DNA of 64,000 nucleotides from NCBI GenBank assembly GCA_009839485.1, contig VXPQ01000018.1, forward strand, positions 62,001-126,000, in the 5' to 3' direction. Below the pieces are notes generated by a model. The model made no database searches and was not told where the DNA came from. It saw only the letters and a program-made list of their open reading frames with translations. The stretch comes from Bacteroidetes bacterium SB0662_bin_6 (GTDB lineage: Bacteria > Bacteroidota > Rhodothermia > Rhodothermales > VXPQ01). Of the stretch, positions 33,922-42,423 are shown piece by piece (the first letter of the stretch is position 1; every line of letters begins with the position of its first letter). The position numbers and the translations under genes are program-made.

Positions 33922-36900
33922 AAGTTTCCTCAATAAGTTGATCCATTTCTTCCTTGCGATCTTCTTCTGGAGTGGATGTCTTGGTTACATTCCTGGAATT
34001 TGATATGAACTCACGATAACCAGAGCAGAAAACACGAAAGTCGCACTCCTTACATTGCCCCTCTGCAACACCTGTTTTCGGGAAATTGCTGTTGGTGATT
34101 CCTTTCTTGATGTCTTCAATAGTTGTCTTGACCTTTTCTTGTGCTTTTCTAAGGGTAGGAGGGGTGACATCTATCGGTATTCTAGCCTTAACCCCCTGTT
34201 GTTCGAGTTCTTCTGGAAATTCCGCGTGTGAAATGATGTGTATATCTGCTTGTTGGGGGTCTTGAGAGAAAGCATATCGAACGCCTAAAGCATAGAGTTG
34301 TATTTGGTCCTGCACTCGTTCATGAATTTTTTCATAATCCTTTAACGATTTGATGCGCGTCGCTTTGAACTCGACGAGACCGACAATCTCTCGTTGGGAT
34401 GGAGGTACATCTAAAGCATCCCGCCGCTCAAGAAGATCAACGACGCCAGAAATCAGTGCATCGGAATCTGGGACGAGTAATTCGAATGACTTCTCTGCAG
34501 CACGAGAATCCATAATCTTGTCGCCAAATTCTTCAACATACCGTGTCAGGCTGCAAATTGCAGCTTCTTGCATGGCTTTAAACGGATCTCCCCGGGTGTA
34601 ACGCAAATGAAACCTTGTTTTTACAAGCTCTTCAATCTCGGATGCATCGATAGGTGTCCCGTCGATGGCCTTCTGGTGTATCTCGGCGAGGATGTTATGT
34701 ATCTGTTGGCCATAGCCAAATTGTTCTCCAACGCCTGGACTAAAGTTCATCAATGTGCGTAATTGATATTCTCGCTCACATCGTCGAAATGTTGCCAAAT
34801 CAGAATAGGTGGTCTGAAGCATGTCAGCGTAAGCAGGAGGTTGTGGACTAGTCTTTCTACGTGGTGTAGAGTCGGTTCCATTTCTTGAAACACAGTCATG
34901 TGCGATTTCCTTGAAGTAGGCGGTTGGCCTTTTACGAGAGCGGTCTAAAGTTGACACATTCAGGAACTTTGCACAACGTGTGAGTCCAACATACCATAGG
35001 CGCCGTTCAGCGTCGTCGCCACCGACATAAGTATCAGAATTGAAAGAGTTTTCTGGAAGAAACGTATTGAGAGGTTGATTGCGTCGGCTACTAGGGAACA
35101 CATGCGACGAGATTCTCGGGAGGAACACAACCGGCCACTCCAATCCTTTGGAGGCATGCACCGTCATTATCTTCACAGAGTTAAGTGATGCGACCTCACT
35201 AATACCTCCTTCATCTACGTGACGTGCACCCCAGATCGAAAGAAAAACACACAGACTTTTCAATCGAGCCGGAGTGATCCACTGATGTACCGACTCGAAC
35301 TGTGTTAATAGGTTGCTGAAAGCACCCATATTAAACATGATATCGTTAGGCCAGTTGTCTTCAAGGATTCCGAGTTCTTGAAGCATTTTCTGAAATAGTG
35401 CCTGCGGATATATCCTAGATCCCTTATGAACATCGCGTTCATCTCTCGATAATCTCCTCTGGTCGAGATCAGCCCGCATCTTGTCGATCCAAGATAGATA
35501 ATGGGTGGAGTTGGCACTATCTCCAAAGTGGTTGCTATGCCTTAGATCGGCGATCTTTTTTCGTATGAATTCGCGGGTTCCGACTGTGTTTATTAGCTGC
35601 ATTTTTCCGTCTTTCCCTGGTAGATAGAAATCTGACTTTGCCAGCAGAGAAAAACTTGCCTGAATAAGCCGAACTTCATCGTTGTCAAAGAGACCGCCCG
35701 TACCACTGACAACGACAGGTATACCATGATCGCGGAGCGCTTTCGAAAAGTCCGTTCCAGCTCCCCGAACACTTCGCAGAAGAATCGCCATGTCACCGTA
35801 ATCTAGGCCTCGTTCTTCTCCATTTTTTTCCTTGAATACAGTCCCACGCAATTCCTCAATCCTTTTCGCGACCCACGCTGCTTCGTCAGCTTCCGTTGTG
35901 AAGCGCTGTAATTGCACATCACCTGGATCTGCGAGGTGTTCTTTTGGCGAACCATCAGGCACAAATACACGTGCAACTGGCTCCTTTGGGATGCGATGAG
36001 AAATTTTTCTGACAGCCTCATCGGCAATCTCAACGATCGCGTGGGTGGACCGAAAATTCTCTGTCAATTGAACGGTCGTGACATTAGGATATCGGTCTTC
36101 AAACCCCAACATATTTTCTACCCTTGCTCCACGAAACCCGTAGAGAGCTTGATCATCGTCACCTACTACAGTCAAGTGGGGACCACAGCCGCTATCGGTG
36201 AGCAGGTCAATAAGTCTCTCTTGGCGATCATCCACATCCTGATATTCGTCGACAAAAAGATGAGACAGATCCGAACGAAGCTTCATCAACTGATCTTTAT
36301 TTTTTTCAAGAAAATCGATCAAGTCATCAATGATTTGGTTGAAGTCCAGAAAATAGTTTGGATATCCGTATACAATCTCTCGATAATTTTCTACCGTCTT
36401 AGCAAGCACATTATCTTCGATGTTTCGGAGGTCGAGCCTTTGCTGATGCAGAACATTCAGCGTATTCATGAATGTATGCAGTGTATCGCCAAACGTCTTC
36501 ATTCGCGTACGAGAGAGAAGTTTCTCAAGTCCAATTCCCCTGCCAGAGTCTTCAAAGCGATAAAAATTGGAAGCCAAAAGGGCTGCTTGGCGGGTCTCAT
36601 CCATTACTTCAAAGCGACGAAAATCCTCTTTTCGCTCTCGTAAAACTTTTAGACAGTATGAATGGATCGTTCCAACATACATGTCCCCGAGAGAGGGCTC
36701 AGAGGGCAGCATAGTCTCAAGCCGTTGTCTGACCCGATGCTTTAGCTCGGCGCCTGCATGATTGGTAAAAGTGAAGGCGACGATTGATTCGCGGCGTACG
36801 CCATCCTTTACCATCTTGGCAATCCGATGCGCGAGCGTTTCGGTCTTCCCGCTACCGGCACAGGCAAGGATAAGAAGGTTTCCGCTATCGTGATCGATCG

Positions 36901-36934
36901 CGGCTTGCTGACTTGTTGTCGGAGAAAGAGTCAT
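33899..36934 (-). CDS. UvrD/Rep-like helicase fused to PD-(D/E)XK nuclease with Fe-S cysteines
   Basis: 1011 residues. Superfamily 1A helicase motifs are Walker A 'ACAGSGKTETLAHR' (about 24-37), Ia 'AFTFTNHAGAELKHRV', II 'LFVDEYQDVDD', III 'VVGDDDQALYGFRGA', IV 'LTENFRS', V 'VKIMTVHASKGLEWPVVFLP' and VI 'RRLWYVGLTR'. From about residue 740 comes a RecB/AddB/Cas4-type nuclease: 'YSDLATFRRCEREYQLR', then 'ISGVVDLLERRD', 'IVGLVEFKATR' (D...ExK) and 'QCKECDFRVFC', whose cysteines with the earlier Cys form a likely Fe-S cluster. It overlaps the methyltransferase stop by ATGA and the OLD gene by 23 bases. GajB helicases are about half this length and lack the nuclease, so this is not a plain Gabija pair. 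Confidence 0.9.
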   Translation of the reverse strand: MTLSPTTSQQAAIDHDSGNLLILACAGSGKTETLAHRIAKMVKDGVRRESIVAFTFTNHAGAELKHRVRQRLETMLPSEPSLGDMYVGTIHSYCLKVLRERKEDFRRFEVMDETRQAALLASNFYRFEDSGRGIGLEKLLSRTRMKTFGDTLHTFMNTLNVLHQQRLDLRNIEDNVLAKTVENYREIVYGYPNYFLDFNQIIDDLIDFLEKNKDQLMKLRSDLSHLFVDEYQDVDDRQERLIDLLTDSGCGPHLTVVGDDDQALYGFRGARVENMLGFEDRYPNVTTVQLTENFRSTHAIVEIADEAVRKISHRIPKEPVARVFVPDGSPKEHLADPGDVQLQRFTTEADEAAWVAKRIEELRGTVFKEKNGEERGLDYGDMAILLRSVRGAGTDFSKALRDHGIPVVVSGTGGLFDNDEVRLIQASFSLLAKSDFYLPGKDGKMQLINTVGTREFIRKKIADLRHSNHFGDSANSTHYLSWIDKMRADLDQRRLSRDERDVHKGSRIYPQALFQKMLQELGILEDNWPNDIMFNMGAFSNLLTQFESVHQWITPARLKSLCVFLSIWGARHVDEGGISEVASLNSVKIMTVHASKGLEWPVVFLPRISSHVFPSSRRNQPLNTFLPENSFNSDTYVGGDDAERRLWYVGLTRCAKFLNVSTLDRSRKRPTAYFKEIAHDCVSRNGTDSTPRRKTSPQPPAYADMLQTTYSDLATFRRCEREYQLRTLMNFSPGVGEQFGYGQQIHNILAEIHQKAIDGTPIDASEIEELVKTRFHLRYTRGDPFKAMQEAAICSLTRYVEEFGDKIMDSRAAEKSFELLVPDSDALISGVVDLLERRDALDVPPSQREIVGLVEFKATRIKSLKDYEKIHERVQDQIQLYALGVRYAFSQDPQQADIHIISHAEFPEELEQQGVKARIPIDVTPPTLRKAQEKVKTTIEDIKKGITNSNFPKTGVAEGQCKECDFRVFCSGYREFISNSRNVTKTSTPEEDRKEEMDQLIEETYARSSSE

Positions 36935-38013
36935 CCATGCTGCCGGATGGCTTCGCGGAATGTTGGGGCTAGGGCTCGTACTAGTTCGAAGGGAATGGCG
37001 TTACCAATTTGCGTGGCCACCATTTGGGGCGATCCTGCGAACGCATAGTCAGACGGAAACGTTTGTAGCAAAGCAGCTTCCCTAGGTGTAAGTGCCCGGT
37101 CATCCTCCGGATGAGCAAACCTTCCGCGTGTAACGTCGGTGCATCCGGTAGTCAAGGTAGGAGCTACGGTGTCCCATCTCATACGCCCATAAACATCTGG
37201 ATAGCAATTCGCAGAACGATGGCATTTCAAAGTCAATGACTTTGGCAAATCTTTCCGGCTTCCACCGTTTTGCGGGATTTCTTGCAATCGGCGGAGTGCG
37301 ATAAGCCGATGGTTTCGGGCCCGGTGAAGTGGATCGTCTGGATCTACCTCCCCCGATGAGAGGCGCCTGAGGTTAAAAATAGCATCGCGTACGGTTCGAC
37401 GCTTGTCAGGTGGGGTGGTTGGAGGTGGTAATGAGGGGACTGGTCCGTTTTTTGTCGCCATCAACAAGCATCGAAGCCGTCTCTGGGGAACGCCATAGTC
37501 AGCGGCATTAACGTGTAATGGTTGACTGAATTGATACGCTGGGCCGCAGGCTTCGCGAAACTCGGTTAGCAGATTGGCATTCACATCAGCCGCGAGGCCA
37601 GGAACATTTTCCACGAACAATACCTTTGGTTTCAACTCGGAGACGAATCGCGCTGCTTCAATCAGGAGTCGAGAGCGACGATCTCCTTTTCTGTTTCTAT
37701 TTTGGTTGCTAAACGGCTGACAAGGCGCACATACAATCATCAAATCTAAGGAAGTATTAGCCAAACATTCATTCCTGAGAGTTGACGGTGCGAGATTCCG
37801 GATATCCGTTTCATAAATAGGTACACGGGGATGATTCAACCTGTATGTAGCACACGCAACGGGGTCATTGTCGACCGCAGCAAGAACGCGGAAATGAGCT
37901 CGTTTCAAAGCTGCCGATGCTGCGCCCGATCCCGAGAAAAGGTCAATAGCCGTTGGCCATCGTCTTTCAGTTTTGCTTCGGCCCAGAAGAGAAGTGTACG
38001 GGAAGCTGTCCAT
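36931..38013 (-). CDS. C5-cytosine DNA methyltransferase (Dcm/HhaI type)
   Basis: About 360 residues from ATG 38013; GTG 38076 would add 21 residues, and neither start has a clear ribosome site. The conserved motifs appear in order: I 'AIDLFSGSGAASAALKRA', IV 'MIVCAPCQPFSNQNRNRKGD' with the catalytic Cys in PCQ, VI 'VLFVENVPGL', VIII 'GVPQRRLRCLLMA', IX 'LTPREAALLQTFP' and X 'ATQIGNAIPFELV'. The target recognition region lies between VIII and IX ('SLTLKCHRSANCYPDVYGRMRWDTVAPTLTTGC'). It transfers methyl groups to cytosine in a specific sequence, probably marking self DNA for the helicase-nuclease and OLD proteins encoded downstream with a 4-base ATGA overlap. Confidence 0.9.
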   Translation of the reverse strand: MDSFPYTSLLGRSKTERRWPTAIDLFSGSGAASAALKRAHFRVLAAVDNDPVACATYRLNHPRVPIYETDIRNLAPSTLRNECLANTSLDLMIVCAPCQPFSNQNRNRKGDRRSRLLIEAARFVSELKPKVLFVENVPGLAADVNANLLTEFREACGPAYQFSQPLHVNAADYGVPQRRLRCLLMATKNGPVPSLPPPTTPPDKRRTVRDAIFNLRRLSSGEVDPDDPLHRARNHRLIALRRLQEIPQNGGSRKDLPKSLTLKCHRSANCYPDVYGRMRWDTVAPTLTTGCTDVTRGRFAHPEDDRALTPREAALLQTFPSDYAFAGSPQMVATQIGNAIPFELVRALAPTFREAIRQHG

Positions 38014-38298
38014 GATTGGGTTACCGTTTTCCCTTAGTGGTTTGCCTTGACAAGTCGGGAAGTTCTGCGACGACACATAAGATTTGATTTCACCATGTCA
38101 TATACTCTGATGGAGTGTGGGCTTACATCGAAATTTTTTGAAGCCCTCTGTTTCAAGCGGGTTCCCCCTTACCCGAATAATCCCTTCTCTTCTCCCAGTG
38201 CTTTGTTCTTTTTTAGAACGAGGAGAGAACGTTTATTTTCGAACTAGTGACAGAAACCGGTGGGAGTTAGATGATGAGACTTGCCGAAATTGGCTGGC

Positions 38299-38418
38299 CT
38301 AGAATCGCTCGCAATCCAGTTCCTGCAACCGGCGGCCTTTCATGTGGGTCCAGGCATTGCACAGCAATTACAAGTTGTCGAAATGATCGTACCCGCTTCT
38401 CGACTGTGGTACAATGTG
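38299..38418 (-). pseudogene. HNH endonuclease remnant
   Basis: Reading the minus strand from 38418 gives 'HIVPQSRSGYDHFDNL', a stop (TAA, 38370-38368), then 'LLCNAWTHMKGRRLQEL'. Intact HNH nucleases read DHIVPxSxGGxDHxxNLQLLCxxCNxxKG, so the match covers the His, the Asn and the Cys. One CAA-to-TAA change creates the stop, and the second Cys is a Trp. The frame ends at a TAG (38299-38301). The upstream part with the first Cys pair is not recognisable. It lies 286 bases upstream of the methyltransferase start, on the same strand. Confidence 0.7.
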
Positions 38419-38542
38419 CCCGGTGCTTGAACGTGTGGTAATGCGGGGCTCTGCCTAGATCGGCGGCTCGCCCTACCCTATAGCTAGCATGTCAAGTGAT
38501 GGAGTACAGTGCCGAGGAATTTTTTCCGCAATCTCCCCATTG

Positions 38543-38770
38543 CTATAGCTCTACCCGATGTCCACGAACTTTCAGTACCCAGGTATCAGTATCATCCTTT
38601 TGTTCGGGCGCCATTATGTCTAGATTGTCTCCATGATCACTCCGCAGTCGTGTGTGCAAATCCTTATATTTCTCCTGAGTAAGGCCTTCGTGTATTAGAA
38701 CTTCTCCTATCTTCAGGTAACCCGCTGTCTGGGAGAATGCAGCCTTGAAGTCTTCCCATTCGTTTGTCAT
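38543..38770 (-). CDS. Small hypothetical protein
   Basis: 75 residues, hydrophilic, starting 'MTNEWEDFKAAFSQTAGYLK' and ending 'DTDTWVLKVRGHRVEL'. The composition looks protein-like, with a helical first half containing alternating charges and a beta-like last strand. No domain was recognised, no clear ribosome site precedes ATG 38770, and there is no signal peptide. It is the first frame on the minus strand of the AT-rich island, upstream of the HNH remnant and methyltransferase, so it could be an accessory or regulatory protein of that cassette. It may also be fortuitous. Confidence 0.45.
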   Translation of the reverse strand: MTNEWEDFKAAFSQTAGYLKIGEVLIHEGLTQEKYKDLHTRLRSDHGDNLDIMAPEQKDDTDTWVLKVRGHRVEL

Positions 38771-38995
38771 GGCTCGTATAGTTATGCTGGTGTATGTGAA
38801 TTACACAGGTTTTAGGTTGAACAGCTGAATGATTACAAGCTCTTGGGGACATTCGATGATTTCACGCAGTCCGGCAAGGCTTGCTTGCAATCGCCTTTCT
38901 GTTCTATGCAGGATACGGTAAGGCTTTGATTACACCCAACCCTTCGTCTTTTTTTCAAAAATACAATATCCAAAATCCCGCAGAGCCAAGGTACC
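38771..38995. other. Right edge of the AT-rich island, no confident gene
   Basis: The stretch is AT-rich up to about 38980 and then returns to GC-rich sequence at the end of the PVC-type gene. On the plus strand 38829-38934 reads 'LNDYKLLGTFDDFTQSGKAC' and ends in TGA after about 33 codons, without a start. It may be the tail of a lost gene, but no family was recognised. No inverted or direct repeat pairing with the left island edge was found. Confidence 0.3.
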
Positions 38996-41900
38996 TTACC
39001 CATCCCCTCCGGTCCGCCCGGAGCCCCGTATCGAAGCCATAAACTCCACGAGATCCCGGATTTCTCTCTCCGAAAGCAGGACGGACATGTCGGGCATCGC
39101 GGAAGGACCGCCTTCCGCGCCAAAACCCGGCGCGATGCGAGCCGCGGGATCCACCAGGGATTCAAGCAACTGCATCCGGTCCAGCAGCGACCCGATTCCC
39201 AAAAGAGACGGCCCTACGCCGTCCTCTCCGTTGAGACGATGACAGCGGGTACACTCTCCCGCGGAGTTCTCCAGAAAAATCCTCACGCCACGCCTCCGGT
39301 TGCCGCCGTAGAGCGCCGCGGCAAACGGCGGATTCGCTGCCCGCCAGGCTTCTACCCGGGTTTTCAGGGCATCGGAACCGGCCGCCTCCACCGCTTCCAG
39401 AATATCCAGGTGGATTTCCAGCGCGGCTTCTCCGTTCTCGAGGCGATCCAGCAATTCGCCCAGGACTTCGGTCGTCTGCGGAGAGGGCAATGCGCTCAGC
39501 GTAGTCAGCGCACTCTGCTGCTCCGGCACACTACCCTGATGCAGTGCTTCGCCGAGCACGGACGCCACTTCGTCATTGCTCAAATCGGTTTCCGTGACCA
39601 ATTCGAGCGCAAGCATGCGCACGTCGGCGCTCTCATCCGCGAGCGCCTGCCGCACGGCGCCCGCATGATCCGCTTCCGGTATGTCGAGCAGCGCCTGCAA
39701 GGCTGCTGCGCGGACTTCCTCCGAGTCGTCCATGCGCAGCCGATCCGCAAGGTGGGCGCCGGCGCCGTCGATATGCAGGCGGGCGACCGCACCGGCGGCC
39801 GCTTCGCGCACCGCCGCCTCCTCATCGGCCAACAGTATTTCTGCGAGGGGCGCGACCGCTTCCTGCGCCGCCGTCCCGGCGCGGTGTACCGGCCCCAGAT
39901 ATGCGCCGTCTACCCGATCGAGCGTGGAGGGCTCCGCCCACACGCCCAGCGCGGCAATAGCTTCCGCACGCATTGCCGCGGGCGCATCGGCCCGCGCTGC
40001 ATAGGCCGCCAGACGACCGGCATCGGCATCGCCGCCCACCCGCAGGTTGGCGCTGATCGCCCGGCGCAACAGAGACTCGTTCTCAAAAGAAGTGACATCC
40101 AGCAGGGCGGCCAGAGAAGGCAGAGCCTCCGGAATGCCCCCGTCGTCGTTGATAGCGCGGGCTGCCTCCGTAACCACGAATTCGTCGGCGTCGGCAAGAA
40201 AGGCCGAAACCCCTTCGTGCTGCATGCGCCGCAGCGCAAGCACGGCCCCCGTTCGTACTGCCTCGGAGGCATGCCCGGTAAGCGCCATGAGCGCCTCCGC
40301 ATCGCCAAGCCGCCCCAGAGCCAGCGAACCGGCGTGGCGCAGATATACGTCCTCGCCCCCAGCCTCGGCAAGCATGGTCACCAGCCCGTCCAGCGCGGGG
40401 TGGTATGCAATGCGCCCGAGGGCCTCCGCCGCAAAGAAGCGGACCCGGTCGGAATCGTCGGCAAGAAGGGGCGCGAGCGCTTCGCCTGCCGCCGCATAGC
40501 GCACGTCTCCAAGGACCTTGGCGGCCTGCGCGCGCATCTCGGGGTCCGCATCTTCCAGCAAGGCGACCAACGGCGCGGCCTGCTCCACATCCCGCAAGGC
40601 CAGTTGCCAGATCCCCCAGACGCCATGAATGCGGGCATAGGCCGTTTCGGTCTGCCGAACGGCTCGCAGAAACGTTTCCGCATCCCCCCGGCGCGCCAGT
40701 TCGAACTGCGCCTTCTGCCGCACCCGCATGTCCGGGCTATGCAGCAGATCGTAGAGCGCCTCCGCCTCTACCTCTCCAAAATCCGCGGCCAGTTGCGCGC
40801 GCACCTCGCTGCGCACCGCTTCATCCGGCTCGGCGGCGTCGAGTTTCCATACGCGCCCGGCTCCCTTGGTGCGCCATCCGTCGATCCAGTCGGCAAAGTA
40901 CAGCGCGCCGTCCGGGCCGAACGCCAACCCCACGCCGAGTACGCTCTTCACGGCCACATCTTCTTCCGCCAGTTCGAACCCTGCCCCTCTGGGCGCAAGA
41001 CGAAACGCATGAATATCCGAAGTGAAGGCGGAACCGGTGTACTCGGACATGAAAAACCGGCCGTTCCAGGCTTCGTTCAGGGCGGTGCCGGGGTTGTACA
41101 CGATCCCCGTCGGGCCGTCATGGTAATTCATGATCGGGGGAGTAATAAAGGCCGCCTGCCCTTCGAAGTGCGGCAGATACAACCCCTCGTCCATCCAGGG
41201 CTTATAGGGGTTGTTCGTTTCCTCGTGGTATTTGCCGAATTGCCAGTGCGTTCGCCAACCGCTGTCGGACCCCTCTACGAGGTATACGAGCCGCTCGCTC
41301 TCGTTCGGATGATCCCCGTCGTTGTCCACGCTGATCAGGTTGCCGTGGGCGTCGAACGCAAACTCATGCGTATTGCGCAGTCCGCGGGCGAACAGTTCCA
41401 GCCTGGAGCCATCGGGAAAAGCCCGGAGAATCGCGCCCTCCTGGGGATAATGGATAGATTCCCCTTCTTGGGAGACAAGGCTCAACCCCATATCGCCGAC
41501 GCCCCAGTAAATGCGTCCTTCCGGCCCTACGGTGATACCGGACACGCCATGTCCGGAAAATCCGGGGTGGACATTGTATCCCCAACTCAGGGTGGTTACG
41601 TCCGAGGCGTCCGGCGCGGCATTTCCCAGTACATCTTCCAGCCGGTACACGCCCGGCGCCGCGGACAAATAGATATCTTCTTCGTGCACCAGCAGCCCTC
41701 CCAGAATATCCGAAACCAGCGTATTGAAACCGGCGACGACCGTGTGCGCCTGGTCGGCTACGCCATCGCCGTCGGTATCCTCGATGCGATAAAGCCGCTC
41801 CTTGACCACCGTCAGATCGCGCCAGTCCCGCGACCCGTCTTCGTTGAGATCGGGTATCCATCCGTTCTCGTCGCTCAACTCCGGCGCCATGACCTCTCTC

Positions 41901-42349
41901 ATAAACGCTTCAAAGTCATGGGTCGTCTTCATTGCAAGCGCGTCGAGCCGCCAATCCGGGTGCTGCCGTATGTCCAGCAGACCCATGGTCCGGCTCGATC
42001 TGGTAACAAGCATTTCGCCGGTGTTCGCCACATCGATGGCCACAGGATCCTGGATCAGATCCTCGGTGGCGTACATGGAAAGAACCAGGCCGGGCGCCGC
42101 GGATGCCTCGAGGGCGGCTTCCGTCTCCCGAGCCTTGTTCGCGGCTTCGGCGGGATCCAGTTCGACGGCGGGTTCGGACGCAAAAACGAAGGGCAGCGTA
42201 TCCGGGGGGGCAATGGCCCGTTCGCCGGTGCTTTGCGCGGGACTGCACGCGGAAAACGCGCTAAAAAACAACAGGACAAGCACCGGGGCAAACAGGTAAA
42301 AACGGCAAACGGGACGGAACATCAGCGAAGCACAGGAAGAGGTGAACAT
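38996..42349 (-). CDS. PVC-type heme-binding dehydrogenase lipoprotein (propeller, HEAT repeats, cytochrome c)
   Basis: 1117 residues from ATG 42349, with ATG 42322 as alternative. The lipoprotein signal ends 'VLVLLFFSAFSAC'. A beta-propeller (about 85-510) contains 'LVLSMYATEDLIQDPVAIDVANTGEMLVTRS', 'RLYRIEDTDGDGVADQAHTVV' and 'GVGLAFGPDGALYFADWIDGW'. About 500 residues of HEAT repeats follow ('DPEMRAQAAKVLGDVRYAAAGEAL', 'SDRVRFFAAEALGRIAYHPALDGL'). The C-terminal cytochrome c domain carries the heme motif CTRCH in 'ECTRCHRLNGEDGVGPSLLGIG' and the axial Met in 'SAMPDMSVLLSEREIRDLVEFM'. This is the full architecture that the paralogue at 15633 lacks. It should oxidise a sugar or alcohol in the periplasm and pass electrons to its own heme. 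Confidence 0.9.
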   Translation of the reverse strand: MFTSSCASLMFRPVCRFYLFAPVLVLLFFSAFSACSPAQSTGERAIAPPDTLPFVFASEPAVELDPAEAANKARETEAALEASAAPGLVLSMYATEDLIQDPVAIDVANTGEMLVTRSSRTMGLLDIRQHPDWRLDALAMKTTHDFEAFMREVMAPELSDENGWIPDLNEDGSRDWRDLTVVKERLYRIEDTDGDGVADQAHTVVAGFNTLVSDILGGLLVHEEDIYLSAAPGVYRLEDVLGNAAPDASDVTTLSWGYNVHPGFSGHGVSGITVGPEGRIYWGVGDMGLSLVSQEGESIHYPQEGAILRAFPDGSRLELFARGLRNTHEFAFDAHGNLISVDNDGDHPNESERLVYLVEGSDSGWRTHWQFGKYHEETNNPYKPWMDEGLYLPHFEGQAAFITPPIMNYHDGPTGIVYNPGTALNEAWNGRFFMSEYTGSAFTSDIHAFRLAPRGAGFELAEEDVAVKSVLGVGLAFGPDGALYFADWIDGWRTKGAGRVWKLDAAEPDEAVRSEVRAQLAADFGEVEAEALYDLLHSPDMRVRQKAQFELARRGDAETFLRAVRQTETAYARIHGVWGIWQLALRDVEQAAPLVALLEDADPEMRAQAAKVLGDVRYAAAGEALAPLLADDSDRVRFFAAEALGRIAYHPALDGLVTMLAEAGGEDVYLRHAGSLALGRLGDAEALMALTGHASEAVRTGAVLALRRMQHEGVSAFLADADEFVVTEAARAINDDGGIPEALPSLAALLDVTSFENESLLRRAISANLRVGGDADAGRLAAYAARADAPAAMRAEAIAALGVWAEPSTLDRVDGAYLGPVHRAGTAAQEAVAPLAEILLADEEAAVREAAAGAVARLHIDGAGAHLADRLRMDDSEEVRAAALQALLDIPEADHAGAVRQALADESADVRMLALELVTETDLSNDEVASVLGEALHQGSVPEQQSALTTLSALPSPQTTEVLGELLDRLENGEAALEIHLDILEAVEAAGSDALKTRVEAWRAANPPFAAALYGGNRRRGVRIFLENSAGECTRCHRLNGEDGVGPSLLGIGSLLDRMQLLESLVDPAARIAPGFGAEGGPSAMPDMSVLLSEREIRDLVEFMASIRGSGRTGGDG

Positions 42350-42423
42350 TGAGGCCGCATGGACAGTATGTGATGTTGCGCGATCAGGCGCACTACAGAA
42401 GCATAACGATAGACAATTCTTGC

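Noticed and set aside
32353-36934. Calling the OLD and UvrD-like genes a plain Gabija (GajAB) system
   Set aside because: The helicase is about twice GajB length with an extra nuclease, the gene order is reversed (helicase first) and a methylase is joined to it. Gabija-like is as far as the sequence supports.
38099-38127. Possible family A remnant (ATACTCTGATGGAGT...)
   Set aside because: Only ten consecutive bases match the TIR and there is no partner end or flanking repeat; chance is possible.
39239-42352. A 1037-codon open frame on the plus strand, and similar long frames opposite the CotH gene (26801-29206), the UPF0182 gene (29046-31367) and the TonB receptor (56950-59352)
   Set aside because: They lie fully opposite well-supported genes in GC-rich sequence, where antisense stop codons are rare. 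The translations show no domain and biased Arg/Gly/Ala/His composition.
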